Assembly (NCBI GenBank): GCA_945965245.1 | Contig: CAMFNC010000133.1 | Span: forward strand, 1-16,992 | Length of the DNA stretch: 16,992 nucleotides | DNA from: an uncultured Porphyromonas sp. | GTDB lineage: Bacteria; Bacteroidota; Bacteroidia; Bacteroidales; Porphyromonadaceae | Direction of reading: 5' to 3' | In this document: positions 7,623 through 15,492 of the stretch, piece by piece | Position numbering within the stretch: position 1 is the stretch's first letter | Layout: every line of letters starts with the position of its first letter | Translations under genes and position numbers: made by a program | Notes under the pieces: model-generated | What the model saw: only the letters and a program-made list of their open reading frames with translations | Told to the model about the DNA's origin: nothing | The model's database searches: none

Positions 7623-8738
7623 TTAATCGTTGTTTTCTTCTGCCGTCAAGTCAAGCTTCTCATCGTCTTTGCCGCGATTGAAATACAATTTGCGAAGCGG
7701 GTTCTGATTGGCTTCTTGGAAGTTGCGTCTGCTGCGTACGATATCAATGGCGGCATAGACGGCACGACGCATGGAGTCGGGCGAAGCGAAGTTTTTGCCT
7801 GCTATATCGTAGGCCGTGCCGTGGTCGGGCGATGTGCGCACGATATTCAATCCTGCCGTTACATTTACACCACTATCCATGTATAAGGCTTTGAACGGAG
7901 CCAGCCCTTGGTCGTGATACATGGCCAAAATACCATCGAAATGGTCGGATGAATCGGTGCCCCAAAAGCCATCGGCGGCAAAGGGACCGTGGGCAAAAAT
8001 GTTGTATTTGCTCTGTGCCTCTTCGATGGCGGGGCGGATAATTTCTTTTTCTTCGCTGCCCATCAATCCGTTGTCACCGGCATGCGGATTGAGAGCCAGT
8101 ACGGCAATCTGCGGTTTGACGATGCCGAAATCTCTAATCAATGCACTTTCGAAGAGTTGCACTTTGCGCAGGATAAGGTTTGAGTTGAGTTGGGCGGTGA
8201 CTTCCGAAATGGCCAAATGGGTAGTGACTAAAGCCACACGAGTGCGTCCGCTGCATAAAATCATTAGCGATTCGCCGGTCTCGCCGGCTGCTTCGTGTTG
8301 GAGGTAGTCGGTGTGTCCGCGGTATGGAAAACGCTCTTGAGGCATGGCAGCCTTATTGATGGGTGCAGTGACCAACGCATCGCACAGCCCGCTCTTTACA
8401 TCCCACGTGGCACGTTCCAACGCTGTCAGCGCAGCTTCGCCGCTATCTGGAGTGGCTTTGCCCGGATTTACCATCCATTCACGTGTATCGCAATTGACCA
8501 AATTGACTTTGCCTTCGCGAATTTCTTCGGCATGATTAATCAGATGCCAACGCTCATAGTCCGAAGGGTTATATTCCATTTGTTTGCGCCAAAAAGCCTC
8601 CACACGCGAAGAACCATAGATTACGGGCGTACAGAGGTCAAGGAGCATGGGCTCGTCGAAGGTCTTGAATAGAATTTCGTAGCTGATGCCATTGATATCG
8701 CCGTGCGAAACGGCTATGCGGAGTTTTTTGTTTTCCAT
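7623..8738 (-). CDS. pdxA: 4-hydroxythreonine-4-phosphate dehydrogenase PdxA
   Basis: Encodes 371 residues from ATG 8738. The enzyme oxidises 4-phospho-hydroxy-L-threonine with NAD in the DXP-dependent route to pyridoxal 5'-phosphate. Seen motifs: the N-terminal SHGDINGISYE, APINKAA (125-131), substrate-binding GHTDYLQH (His142-Thr143), and the three metal-ligand histidines in TTHLA (His174), NPHAGDNG (His219) and MYHDQGLAPFK (His275). SHGDING replaces the TPGEPAGI of enterobacteria, as usual for Bacteroidetes. The open frame continues upstream to 8849, but those extra 37 codons cross a hairpin and run into the 3' end of the DUF4837 gene and have no PdxA character, so the MENKKLRIAV start is chosen. 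It lies between the DUF4837 lipoprotein gene and the AddA-like gene. Confidence 0.95.
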   Translation of the reverse strand: MENKKLRIAVSHGDINGISYEILFKTFDEPMLLDLCTPVIYGSSRVEAFWRKQMEYNPSDYERWHLINHAEEIREGKVNLVNCDTREWMVNPGKATPDSGEAALTALERATWDVKSGLCDALVTAPINKAAMPQERFPYRGHTDYLQHEAAGETGESLMILCSGRTRVALVTTHLAISEVTAQLNSNLILRKVQLFESALIRDFGIVKPQIAVLALNPHAGDNGLMGSEEKEIIRPAIEEAQSKYNIFAHGPFAADGFWGTDSSDHFDGILAMYHDQGLAPFKALYMDSGVNVTAGLNIVRTSPDHGTAYDIAGKNFASPDSMRRAVYAAIDIVRSRRNFQEANQNPLRKLYFNRGKDDEKLDLTAEENND

Positions 8739-8753
8739 TGCAACAAAAGAGCA

Positions 8754-8793
8754 AAGCGAGGCACAGCTTGAGTGTACAGCCGCAGCCTCGCTT
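8754..8793 (-). terminator. Hairpin between DUF4837 gene and pdxA
   Basis: AAGCGAGGC (8754-8762) and GCCTCGCTT (8785-8793) form a 9-bp perfect stem with a 22-nt loop, 9 nt after the DUF4837 stop and 15 nt before the pdxA start. On the minus strand it is followed by TGCTCTTTT, a weak T tract. It could be a partial terminator that lowers pdxA expression relative to the lipoprotein gene, or an mRNA processing boundary. Confidence 0.6.
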
Positions 8794-8802
8794 ATTTGAG
8801 GA

Positions 8803-9882
8803 TTAGAATATTCTTGTGTATTTGGCTTTGAGGATATTTTCGGGCACAAAGTTGCCCTCCTCGGTCGGTCTGAAGGAATAGAGCATGGCTTCCATCATGC
8901 GCAGCAGGGTCAGTTGGTCATCGTTGGGATTATACACAAATCCTTCTACCACGTATACCCTGCCGTCTTTTTTATTGTGATAGGCCTGCTGCACAAAGGG
9001 GCCGCCCATGCGGGCTTTGCCGTGCATTTCCCAGAGGCCGCGCAATTCGCCGCGCACAGTGCCGTCGTGCATGGTAATATAGCGGTGAAAAAGAGCAAAT
9101 TCTTTTTGCGTGGTGGGGTAGGAGTCTTCAAATTCTCCTTGGATATTTTCACGGAGCACGCTGTCGCGCATGGCCACCATGTGGTCGATGTCCAATGAAT
9201 TGGAACCGGTATAGGGATAGGTGTAAATGAGGAGGTCATGGCGTTTGCGTGGCAGGTTATTAGACATCCAGAGGAAATCCGTGCCGAACTTCCAACCCAC
9301 TATATCACCCGGAGCATTCACTTGGTGATGGAAGATGCTGTCGGCATTGCGGTTTGCACTGCCGCTGAATGATTTTTCCAGCACCTCGCCAAAGCGGAAA
9401 AATTCATGATTGGCATAGAGGTTCATCAGTCCTTCGGTATTGCGGTCGATGTAGGAGTTGAGTGAGTCCACGGAATTGCTGTTTAGGCGCAATACGATTT
9501 GTCCTTTAGCCCATTCGTCGAAGCTGACTTGGAGAGAGGTGGTGCTGAATCGGGTATCGTCAATATCCACAATGAGCACGTTGCGCACATAGCGCAGGAA
9601 ACTTTCGAAACTCTCGGTCGGCACACGTGAAACTTTCATCGACGGCTCCACTTGTGACAAACCGATGGCCTCTTGCTTGAGCATATTCTGTACTTTCATG
9701 CCGATGGGGGCATTGAGATATTGATTGGGCATTACCAGCATAATTTCGCCGGGTCTGCCGGAAGCGTTGGCAAAAGTGCGACCGCCACCCGACCCGGTGC
9801 AGCCGGAGAATAGCCCCCAAGTCATTACACAACATATGAGCAACAGCCCGGTCATGCTGCATTTGGAAAAAATACGATTCAT
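8803..9882 (-). CDS. DUF4837 family lipoprotein
   Basis: Encodes a 359-residue lipoprotein: the signal ends in the lipobox LFSGC with Cys28 as lipidation site, and the following TGSGGGR lacks acidic residues, so an inward-facing (periplasmic) location is likely. Characteristic stretches are RPGEIMLVMPNQYL right after the linker, VPTESFESFLRYVRNVLIVDI, VGWKFGTDFLWMSNN and the C-terminal VVEGFVYNPNDDQLTLLRMMEAMLYSF region (landmarks VEGFVYNP and LRMMEAML). This matches the Bacteroidetes family DUF4837, whose function is unknown. It is the first gene of the unit with pdxA and the AddA-like gene; a -7 element TATCTTTG lies 32 nt upstream of the start. Confidence 0.88.
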   Translation of the reverse strand: MNRIFSKCSMTGLLLICCVMTWGLFSGCTGSGGGRTFANASGRPGEIMLVMPNQYLNAPIGMKVQNMLKQEAIGLSQVEPSMKVSRVPTESFESFLRYVRNVLIVDIDDTRFSTTSLQVSFDEWAKGQIVLRLNSNSVDSLNSYIDRNTEGLMNLYANHEFFRFGEVLEKSFSGSANRNADSIFHHQVNAPGDIVGWKFGTDFLWMSNNLPRKRHDLLIYTYPYTGSNSLDIDHMVAMRDSVLRENIQGEFEDSYPTTQKEFALFHRYITMHDGTVRGELRGLWEMHGKARMGGPFVQQAYHNKKDGRVYVVEGFVYNPNDDQLTLLRMMEAMLYSFRPTEEGNFVPENILKAKYTRIF

Positions 9883-9913
9883 AATATATATCCGAAGATT
9901 TGATGTTGATTTT

Positions 9914-9921
9914 CAAAGATA
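9914..9921 (-). promoter_or_regulatory. Bacteroidetes -7 element for the DUF4837 gene
   Basis: The minus strand reads TATCTTTG, a full TAnnTTTG match, 32 nt before the DUF4837 start codon. The -33 position does not show a clear TTTG. It sets the likely 5' end of the DUF4837-pdxA-AddA transcript. Confidence 0.6.
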
Positions 9922-9964
9922 CGAATTTTCATAAACCTCCCCACTTCGGCAGTAGTCTGTGCAC

Positions 9965-10002
9965 AAAAAATCCCACCGACCGCACTGGGGGTCGATGGGA
10001 TT
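9965..10002 (-). terminator. Intrinsic terminator of rplS
   Basis: On the minus strand a 13-bp stem, AATCCCATCGACC with GGTCGGTGGGATT (one G-U pair; plus coordinates 9990-10002 and 9969-9981), has an eight-base loop and continues directly into a TTTTTT tract (9965-9970). This is the most classical intrinsic terminator in the window. It lies about 45 nt past the rplS stop. A smaller hairpin, CCGAC/GTCGG at 10018-10022 and 10029-10033, lies between. Confidence 0.9.
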
Positions 10003-10046
10003 TCTTATTCTTTGAGTCCGACTTTGTGGTCGGTTGGAAGCAAAGA

Positions 10047-10409
10047 TTAAGCGTTTTCGGATACGTAGCGACGCTCTTTGATACGTGCTTTTTTGCCTCG
10101 GAGGGCACGCAGGTAATATAGTTTGGCACGACGCACACGACCGCGTTTTTCTACGGTAACAGCTTCAATAAAGGGGCTGTCCATCGGGAAAATACGTTCT
10201 ACGCCCACGCCTTCAGACATTTTGCGTACGGTGAAGTGCTTCTTGTCGCCGTGACCGCTGATGCGGATTACTACGCCACGATACTTCTGGATACGTTCTT
10301 TGTTACCTTCTTTGATGCGGTAGTCGATGGTGATGGTGTCACCACTCTGGAATGCGGGCAATTCTTTGCCGGACTTGAACTCTTCGTTTACGAGTTTGAT
10401 AAAATCCAT
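10047..10409 (-). CDS. rplS: 50S ribosomal protein L19
   Basis: Encodes the 120-residue bL19, which sits at the 30S-50S interface of the ribosome. The sequence is a full-length match to the family pattern: FQSGDTITIDYRIKEGNKERIQ in the first third (landmarks SGDTITIDY and EGNKERIQ), then YRGVVIRISG, FTVRKMSEGVGVERIFP, SPFIEAVTVEKRGRVRRAKLYYLR (landmarks GVGVERIFP and RGRVRRAKLYYLR) and GKKARIKER. It is monocistronic: its own promoter and a leader of about 105 nt lie upstream and an intrinsic terminator follows. It sits downstream of the YitT-type gene on the same strand. Confidence 0.98.
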   Translation of the reverse strand: MDFIKLVNEEFKSGKELPAFQSGDTITIDYRIKEGNKERIQKYRGVVIRISGHGDKKHFTVRKMSEGVGVERIFPMDSPFIEAVTVEKRGRVRRAKLYYLRALRGKKARIKERRYVSENA

Positions 10410-10515
10410 TGTTTTAGCTTCTTTTGATTAGTGTATTTCTAAACGCAATATAATCAGGTCTCACTGGTATAATTGCCGGGTTACGACTCCGACTCCTGAC
10501 AGAGATTACGCAAAG
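10410..10515 (-). promoter_or_regulatory. Long 5' leader of rplS, possible autoregulatory element
   Basis: From the predicted transcription start to the rplS ATG there are about 105 nt, long compared with the roughly 25-35 nt implied for pfkA, leuS and DUF4837. It contains a tandem GGAGTC repeat on the minus strand (plus 10485-10496) and a possible long-range stem TCAGG/CCTGA (plus 10454-10458 and 10495-10499). L19 leaders that bind the protein are known in other bacteria, including a described flavobacterial class; whether this is one cannot be decided by eye. Confidence 0.4.
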
Positions 10516-10521
10516 CGAGTG

Positions 10522-10553
10522 CAAAGTAACACATTTTCAGCTAAATACACAAA
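10522..10553 (-). promoter_or_regulatory. rplS promoter (-33/-7)
   Basis: On the minus strand TTTG (plus 10550-10553) is followed after 20 nt by TTACTTTG (plus 10522-10529). This is close to the Bacteroidetes primary sigma pattern TTTG-N19-TAnnTTTG, with one base fewer inside the -7 box. It is the best-spaced promoter in the window. Confidence 0.7.
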
Positions 10554-10562
10554 TTTAGCACC

Positions 10563-10576
10563 TATCGGCGCCGATA
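10563..10576 (-). repeat. 14-bp perfect palindrome after the YitT gene
   Basis: TATCGGCGCCGATA is a perfect palindrome starting 3 nt past the YitT-type stop and 10 nt upstream of the rplS -33 box. It may be part of a 3' end signal for leuS-YitT, or an operator for rplS. No T run follows. Confidence 0.5.
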
Positions 10577-10579
10577 TTC

Positions 10580-11509
10580 TTAGTGCAATTTGCTGATTTG
10601 GTCGAAGCCTTCGCCATATACGCCACGCACGGCAGCCTGTGAAACGAAAGCCTTGGGGTCGATTTCCTGAATGATGCGATATACCGGCAGGCTGTTGCGC
10701 TTGCGCACCACCACCAGCAGTACCTTCACTTCGTGGCGGCTGTATCCGCCCTCGGCATGGAGCAATGTGCAGCCTCGTCCCAATTTCTTGATGATGGCAT
10801 CATTGATTTCGTCGTATTTGGTGCTGAAAATCCAGAATTGGACACTTTGGCGGTTGCTATTCACATACCAGTCCATGGTGGCAGATACCAATACGATTTC
10901 CACAGCCGAATAGACCAAGAGGTCTATGGCCTGAGCCGATGGGATGGTTTGCTTGGCAAAATATACATTGACAAAGTATGAGCTGGTAATAATAATAAGG
11001 TCTATCATCACCATGGCACGCCCAAGAGACATATTTTTATATTTATTCATAATGGCCACGATAACGTCCGTGCCACCCGTGCTGCCATTAACGGAAAATA
11101 CGATACCCAAGCCCAAACCGCATAGCAATGAGCCGATGAGCAATGCCATGAACGGCTGATCATACAGCATGGGATGGTTCGTAAAAATGGTTTCGCCCAC
11201 TGTAATCATCGGAATCATGAAGAGCACACCGATAACCGTTTTGATGGAAAATTTCCATCCCAGAAAAATCACAGATATGACCAACAAGAGGGCATTAATG
11301 ATATTGTAGCTGATATAAGCCGGCTGATCTGTTACGATATGAATGATAGTGGAGATACCTGCCAAACCTCCCGTGGTGATGCGTTGTGACAAGATAAAGC
11401 CCGTCCACCCGAAAGCGTAAATGGTGATACCGACCATGATGAAAAGTAGATCGTGAGCGAAATACTTGGCTTTTTGCGCTTTGGTCTGCGCAGCGTTTGT
11501 TGGTGTCAT
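10580..11509 (-). CDS. YitT family membrane protein (DUF161/DUF2179)
   Basis: Encodes 309 residues. The N-terminal two thirds have five to six hydrophobic segments typical of the YitT/DUF161 membrane domain, with the conserved GWTGFILSQRITTGGLAGIS and SVNGSTGGTDVI stretches (landmarks ITTGGLAG and GSTGGTDV). From about residue 225 it is soluble and matches DUF2179: STKYDEINDAIIKKLGRGCT, then GGYSRHEVKVLLVVVRKR and DPKAFVSQAAVRGVYGEGF (landmarks LGRGCTLL and GVYGEGF). Substrate and role are not established for the family. It starts 34 nt after the leuS stop and is probably co-transcribed with it; a 14-bp palindrome follows. Confidence 0.9.
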   Translation of the reverse strand: MTPTNAAQTKAQKAKYFAHDLLFIMVGITIYAFGWTGFILSQRITTGGLAGISTIIHIVTDQPAYISYNIINALLLVISVIFLGWKFSIKTVIGVLFMIPMITVGETIFTNHPMLYDQPFMALLIGSLLCGLGLGIVFSVNGSTGGTDVIVAIMNKYKNMSLGRAMVMIDLIIITSSYFVNVYFAKQTIPSAQAIDLLVYSAVEIVLVSATMDWYVNSNRQSVQFWIFSTKYDEINDAIIKKLGRGCTLLHAEGGYSRHEVKVLLVVVRKRNSLPVYRIIQEIDPKAFVSQAAVRGVYGEGFDQISKLH

Positions 11510-11543
11510 TTTATTTTGCGATTAGTATAAGAATAGCTTTAAA

Positions 11544-14345
11544 TTATAATACGATATTAACGATACGACCCGGCACCACGATAATTCGCTTGGGTGTTTT
11601 GCCATCCAGCCATTTGGCGGCTTCGGGGCTGGCCAATACAGCCTGCTCCACGGCGGCCTTGTCCAAATCCAATGCCAGGGGCAGCATGAATCGGGTTTTG
11701 CCGTTGAAGCTAACCGGATAGCTGAAAGTGCTTTCTACCAGATACTTCTCGTCGAATTCGGGCCACGCAGCGTTTACGATGCTCTCGGTATCGCCTGATA
11801 CAGCCGTGGCGTGCCACAATTCTTCGGCTATGTGTGGAGCATACGGGCAAAGTACAATCAGAAGCGGACGCAAGATGTGTAGCGATGCGGTTTTGAGTGA
11901 AGTGAGTTCATTTACGCAAATCATGAAAGCGGAAATGGAGGTGTTGAAGGAAAACTGCTCGATGTCCTGCGTTACTTTTTTAATCAGTTTGTGCAGACTT
12001 TTGAGTTCTTCGGGCTTCGGCTCACAGTCGGTTACGCGCAGTGCATCCGAGTTTTGCTCGTAAAAGAGTGCCCAGAGGCGTTTTAAAAAGCGGTGCACAC
12101 CGTCTATACCGTTGGTATCCCAAGGCTTGCTTTGCTCCAGCGGACCCAAAAACATCTCGTAGAGGCGCAGCGTGTCGGCTCCGTATTTCTCTACGATGTC
12201 ATCCGGATTGACCACATTAAACATGGATTTACTCATTTTCTCCACAGCCCAGCCGCAGATGTATTCGCCGTTTTCTTCGGTCACAAATTCTGCCGTGGCA
12301 AACTCCGGTCGCCAAGCGCGGAATGCTTCCATGTCCAAGCGGTCGTTATTTACGATGTTTACATCTACATGGATGGGAGTTACATCATAATTATCTTTCA
12401 GACCCAGCGAAACGAATTTGTTGGTTTCCTTGATGCGATATACAAAGTTGGAGCGACCCTGAATCATGCCCTGATTGACCAATTTGCGGAAAGGCTCGTC
12501 TTCGCAAACCAAACCGAGGTCAAAAAGGAATTTATTCCAGAAGCGACTGTAAATAAGGTGCCCGGTGGCGTGTTCGGTGCCACCGATGTAGAGGTCCACA
12601 TGGCGCCAGTATTCATTTTTGCCCTTGCCCACCAGAGCCTCTCCATTGTGCGGGTCCATATAGCGCAGATAGTATGCGCTACTGCCGGCAAAGCCCGGCA
12701 TGGTGTTCAATTCAAAGGGATAACCCTCTGCCGTGTGCCAACCTTGGGCGCGTCCCAGAGGCGGTTCACCGCTATCGGTGGGCAGGAAGGCATCCACTTC
12801 GGGCAGGCGCAGGGGCAATTCGCTATCAGCCAGCGGCTGTGGCATATCCTCTTTATAATAGATGGGGAAGGGTTCGCCCCAATAGCGTTGGCGGCTGAAG
12901 ATGGCATCCCGCAGGCGATAATTTACCTTTACTCGGCCGATGCCCTTTTTCTGTATATATTCTTTGGTATAAGCGATGGCTTCCTGCACGGATTTGCCAT
13001 TGAGGAAGTCCGAGTGAATCATCGTGCCGCTTTTGCTGTCTTTGGCATCTTCCCAAGTGGCAGGGTCTGTGGCCTCCTCACCTTCGGGCACCACCACTTG
13101 AGTGATGGGCAATTGGAAGTGACGTGCAAAGGCGAAGTCGCGCGTGTCATGCGCCGGCACAGCCATGATGGCTCCTGTACCGTATCCGGCTATCACATAG
13201 TCGCTAATCCAAATGGGAATGCGTGTTCCGCTCAGCGGATTGATGGCATACGAACCGCTGAATACACCGCTCACACGGCGGTCGGCAATGCGCTCGCGCT
13301 CCGTTTTGTGCTTGGTCTGCAATAGATATTCCTCCACTGCCGTTTTTTGTGCATCGGTGGTCACCTTTGCCACCCATTCGCTTTCGGGAGCCAATACCAT
13401 AAACGTTACACCAAACACCGTGTCTGCACGTGTGGTAAAGATGGTGAAATCAATATCCTTATCTGCATTATCCAAGTGGAAAATCATTTCGGCACCCTCG
13501 CTGCGACCAATCCAGTTGCGCTGGGTTTCTTTCAGTGAATCCGTCCATTCCAATGAATCCAGACTGCTCAAAAGTCTTTCGGCATAAGCCGATACACGCA
13601 GACACCACTGGCGCATCTTGCGCTGCTCTACCGGGTGTCCGCCACGGATGCTCACGCCCTCGCTCACTTCGTCATTGGCAAGCACCGTGCCCAACTCCGG
13701 ACACCAATTGACCATGGTATCGCCCAAATAGGCCATACGGTAGTTCATCAGTGTGGCTTGCTGTTGCTTTTCGCTCATCGCATTCCACTCTTTGGCCGTG
13801 AAAGACAGCGGCTCGGTGCAGGCAACGTCCAATCCGGCAGTGCCGGTGCGGGCAAAGCATGCTTGCAATTCGCTGATGGGACGAGCTTGTGCAGCTTGCT
13901 TGCAGTAATAAGACTCAAACATACGGATGAATACCCACTGTGTCCAGCGGTAATAATCCGGATCAGAGGTGCACACCTCGCGATCCCAATCGTAGCTGAA
14001 ACCTATTTTATCCAATTGGCGTCGATAGCGGTTGATGTTCTGTTCGGTGGTGATTTCGGGATGTTGCCCGGTTTGGATGGCATATTGCTCGGCGGGCAGT
14101 CCGAAGGCATCGTAACCCATCGGGTGCAGTACGTTGTAGCCACGCAGGCGTTTGTATCGTGAAAAAATATCGGATGCAATGTATCCCAGCGGATGCCCCA
14201 CGTGCAGCCCCGCACCACTGGGGTAGGGGAACATATCTAAGACGTAATAAGGCTTGCGGGATGGGTCTTCGTGAACCCGGTAAATGTTCTTTTCGCGCCA
14301 ATATGCTTGTTGGCGAGCTTCGATTTCTTGGAATTTGTAGTCCAT
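11544..14345 (-). CDS. leuS: Leucyl-tRNA synthetase
   Basis: Encodes 933 residues from ATG 14345; charges tRNA-Leu with leucine in the cytosol. Class I signatures: PYPSGAGLHVGHPLGY with the HIGH-equivalent HVGH (48-51) and KMSKS (703-707). Between them are the CP1 editing domain, with TTRADTVFGVTFMVL and the conserved YGTGAIMAVPAHDTRDF, and the LeuRS-specific insert before the catalytic core is closed. The anticodon-binding helical domain and a short C-terminal domain (PKRIIVVPGRIVNIVL) complete it. The open frame extends 41 codons upstream to 14468, but this stretch contains the promoter element TACCTTTG and no family similarity, so MDYKFQEIEARQQAYW is taken as the N-terminus. It is followed by the YitT-type gene. 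The recombinase gene lies about 160 nt upstream on the same strand. Confidence 0.98.
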   Translation of the reverse strand: MDYKFQEIEARQQAYWREKNIYRVHEDPSRKPYYVLDMFPYPSGAGLHVGHPLGYIASDIFSRYKRLRGYNVLHPMGYDAFGLPAEQYAIQTGQHPEITTEQNINRYRRQLDKIGFSYDWDREVCTSDPDYYRWTQWVFIRMFESYYCKQAAQARPISELQACFARTGTAGLDVACTEPLSFTAKEWNAMSEKQQQATLMNYRMAYLGDTMVNWCPELGTVLANDEVSEGVSIRGGHPVEQRKMRQWCLRVSAYAERLLSSLDSLEWTDSLKETQRNWIGRSEGAEMIFHLDNADKDIDFTIFTTRADTVFGVTFMVLAPESEWVAKVTTDAQKTAVEEYLLQTKHKTERERIADRRVSGVFSGSYAINPLSGTRIPIWISDYVIAGYGTGAIMAVPAHDTRDFAFARHFQLPITQVVVPEGEEATDPATWEDAKDSKSGTMIHSDFLNGKSVQEAIAYTKEYIQKKGIGRVKVNYRLRDAIFSRQRYWGEPFPIYYKEDMPQPLADSELPLRLPEVDAFLPTDSGEPPLGRAQGWHTAEGYPFELNTMPGFAGSSAYYLRYMDPHNGEALVGKGKNEYWRHVDLYIGGTEHATGHLIYSRFWNKFLFDLGLVCEDEPFRKLVNQGMIQGRSNFVYRIKETNKFVSLGLKDNYDVTPIHVDVNIVNNDRLDMEAFRAWRPEFATAEFVTEENGEYICGWAVEKMSKSMFNVVNPDDIVEKYGADTLRLYEMFLGPLEQSKPWDTNGIDGVHRFLKRLWALFYEQNSDALRVTDCEPKPEELKSLHKLIKKVTQDIEQFSFNTSISAFMICVNELTSLKTASLHILRPLLIVLCPYAPHIAEELWHATAVSGDTESIVNAAWPEFDEKYLVESTFSYPVSFNGKTRFMLPLALDLDKAAVEQAVLASPEAAKWLDGKTPKRIIVVPGRIVNIVL

Positions 14346-14383
14346 AACTGCGGTATATATACGCTTGCTGTCAAATTTTACGG

Positions 14384-14391
14384 CAAAGGTA
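14384..14391 (-). promoter_or_regulatory. Bacteroidetes -7 element for leuS
   Basis: The minus strand reads TACCTTTG, a full TAnnTTTG match, 38 nt upstream of the leuS ATG. A clear TTTG -33 box is not visible. Its presence between the recombinase gene and leuS implies that the insertion left leuS its own promoter. Confidence 0.6.
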
Positions 14392-14502
14392 GCGATTTTC
14401 TGTTTCAGATGAGATTTATCTGTATGCGACCTTTTGGGGCAATAGTTCCTTACTACCGTTTTGCTCATGAACTCTGTTCACAAATATTTATTCTATTTAG
14501 AA

Positions 14503-15423
14503 TTATTCCACAACTCCCAACAATTTGCTCATTTTTTCAATACAACGCTTCTTTTGTTGCAGGTTTGGGTGTACATATAAATTAAGAGTCGTGGATACAT
14601 TGGAATGCCCCAAAAGTGTGCTCACGGTCTTGTAATCGCATTGACTCTCTATACAGCGAGTGGCAAATGTATGTCTTAGGCCATGAAATACAATTGGTGG
14701 TATTTGTATTTTTTTGAGCAATCGAACGAAGTAGTCTCGATAGGTGCGAGGGTCTGTAGCGTAGGCAGATGAGCCAACGACAAAAGTTGATACTGATTGT
14801 TTCTTAACGATGTTTAGTGCATCAAATAGAAGCTTGGACATAGGGATTTCCCGAAAAGAGTGCTTGGTCTTAGGGGTGCTGAAGATTTGCTCTGTTGCCC
14901 CTTTATCGCAATTGTATATGCGTGCCACTGTTTGACGAACCCGAAGTGTCCTGTGGAGCAAATCCACATCTGTCCATTCTAATGCACACACTTCTCCAAT
15001 CCGCATCCCCGTACAAAGAGCAAGGAGTATGCCTATATTTCGAGGAGTTGGTTGCTTGATTAGGTAGGTCATCAACTTTCGCTGATGATTAAGTGATAGA
15101 ACCGGTAGCTTATTGCCACTCTCCATCGTGGGATAGTATAGTTGCCAATTTCCCCAGCTAAACAAGTTCTGCCTCGCTCCATATTTAACAATCGCCCTTA
15201 GCACAGCAACAATATCTCGGACTGTTTTCTTGGATAAGCCTCTACTCATCTTGTCGATGATAAAATCTTGTACGTCGGATTCCTCTATCTGTGTCATTTG
15301 ACCAAATCGAGGCAGTAAATGAGTGCGAAGAGTAAGGCGATAAGCACACATTGTTGAGTACTTCACAAATGGCTGTTTAGTTTGGCTCCATAGTTGTGCG
15401 AGGTTTTGAAAAGTTGTTTGCAT
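14503..15423 (-). CDS. Tyrosine-type site-specific recombinase/integrase
   Basis: Encodes a 306-residue phage-integrase-family recombinase. The N-terminal SAM-like core-binding domain (about 1-95) is followed by the catalytic domain. All catalytic residues are visible: Arg141 in LCTGMRIGEV, Lys185 in TPKTKHSFREIP, His247-x2-Arg250 in FHGLRHTFATR, His273 in LLGHSNVSTTL and the nucleophile Tyr283 in LNLYVHP. It is full length and apparently functional. It lies 69 nt downstream of the DUF262-HNH gene on the same strand and is the gene nearest to core leuS, the place where an element's integrase is usually found. A perfect 15-bp inverted repeat lies immediately upstream of the start. It could serve integration of the adjacent restriction-like genes or local DNA inversion; the first is more likely. 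Confidence 0.95.
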   Translation of the reverse strand: MQTTFQNLAQLWSQTKQPFVKYSTMCAYRLTLRTHLLPRFGQMTQIEESDVQDFIIDKMSRGLSKKTVRDIVAVLRAIVKYGARQNLFSWGNWQLYYPTMESGNKLPVLSLNHQRKLMTYLIKQPTPRNIGILLALCTGMRIGEVCALEWTDVDLLHRTLRVRQTVARIYNCDKGATEQIFSTPKTKHSFREIPMSKLLFDALNIVKKQSVSTFVVGSSAYATDPRTYRDYFVRLLKKIQIPPIVFHGLRHTFATRCIESQCDYKTVSTLLGHSNVSTTLNLYVHPNLQQKKRCIEKMSKLLGVVE

Positions 15424-15483
15424 CTTGTATATATATTTTAAGGTTTATGAAATGATTAGAAACTACTCAATATATATACAAGA
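15423..15483. repeat. 15-bp perfect inverted repeat before the recombinase gene
   Basis: TCTTGTATATATATT (15423-15437) and AATATATATACAAGA (15469-15483) are exact reverse complements separated by 31 nt. The left arm touches the first base of the recombinase start codon (minus strand) and the right arm ends 9 nt before the DUF262-HNH stop. Candidates are recombinase binding sites, an operator for the recombinase gene, or an RNA stem that hides its translation start. Confidence 0.75.
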
Positions 15484-15492
15484 CGAGGAAGT

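Noticed and set aside
8739..8849. 37-codon N-terminal extension of pdxA
   Set aside because: It overlaps the DUF4837 3' end and the intergenic hairpin and has no PdxA character.
12093..13325. Long plus-strand open frame of 410 codons
   Set aside because: It lies wholly antisense to leuS and its translation looks like the shadow of the synthetase frame, rich in His, Ile and Val with no domain.
14346..14468. 41-codon N-terminal extension of leuS
   Set aside because: It has no synthetase similarity and contains the TACCTTTG promoter element; the MDYKFQEIEARQQAYW start fits the family.
14468..14480. TGAAC/GTTCA hairpin after the recombinase gene
   Set aside because: Only five pairs with a three-base loop and no T run, too weak to call a terminator.
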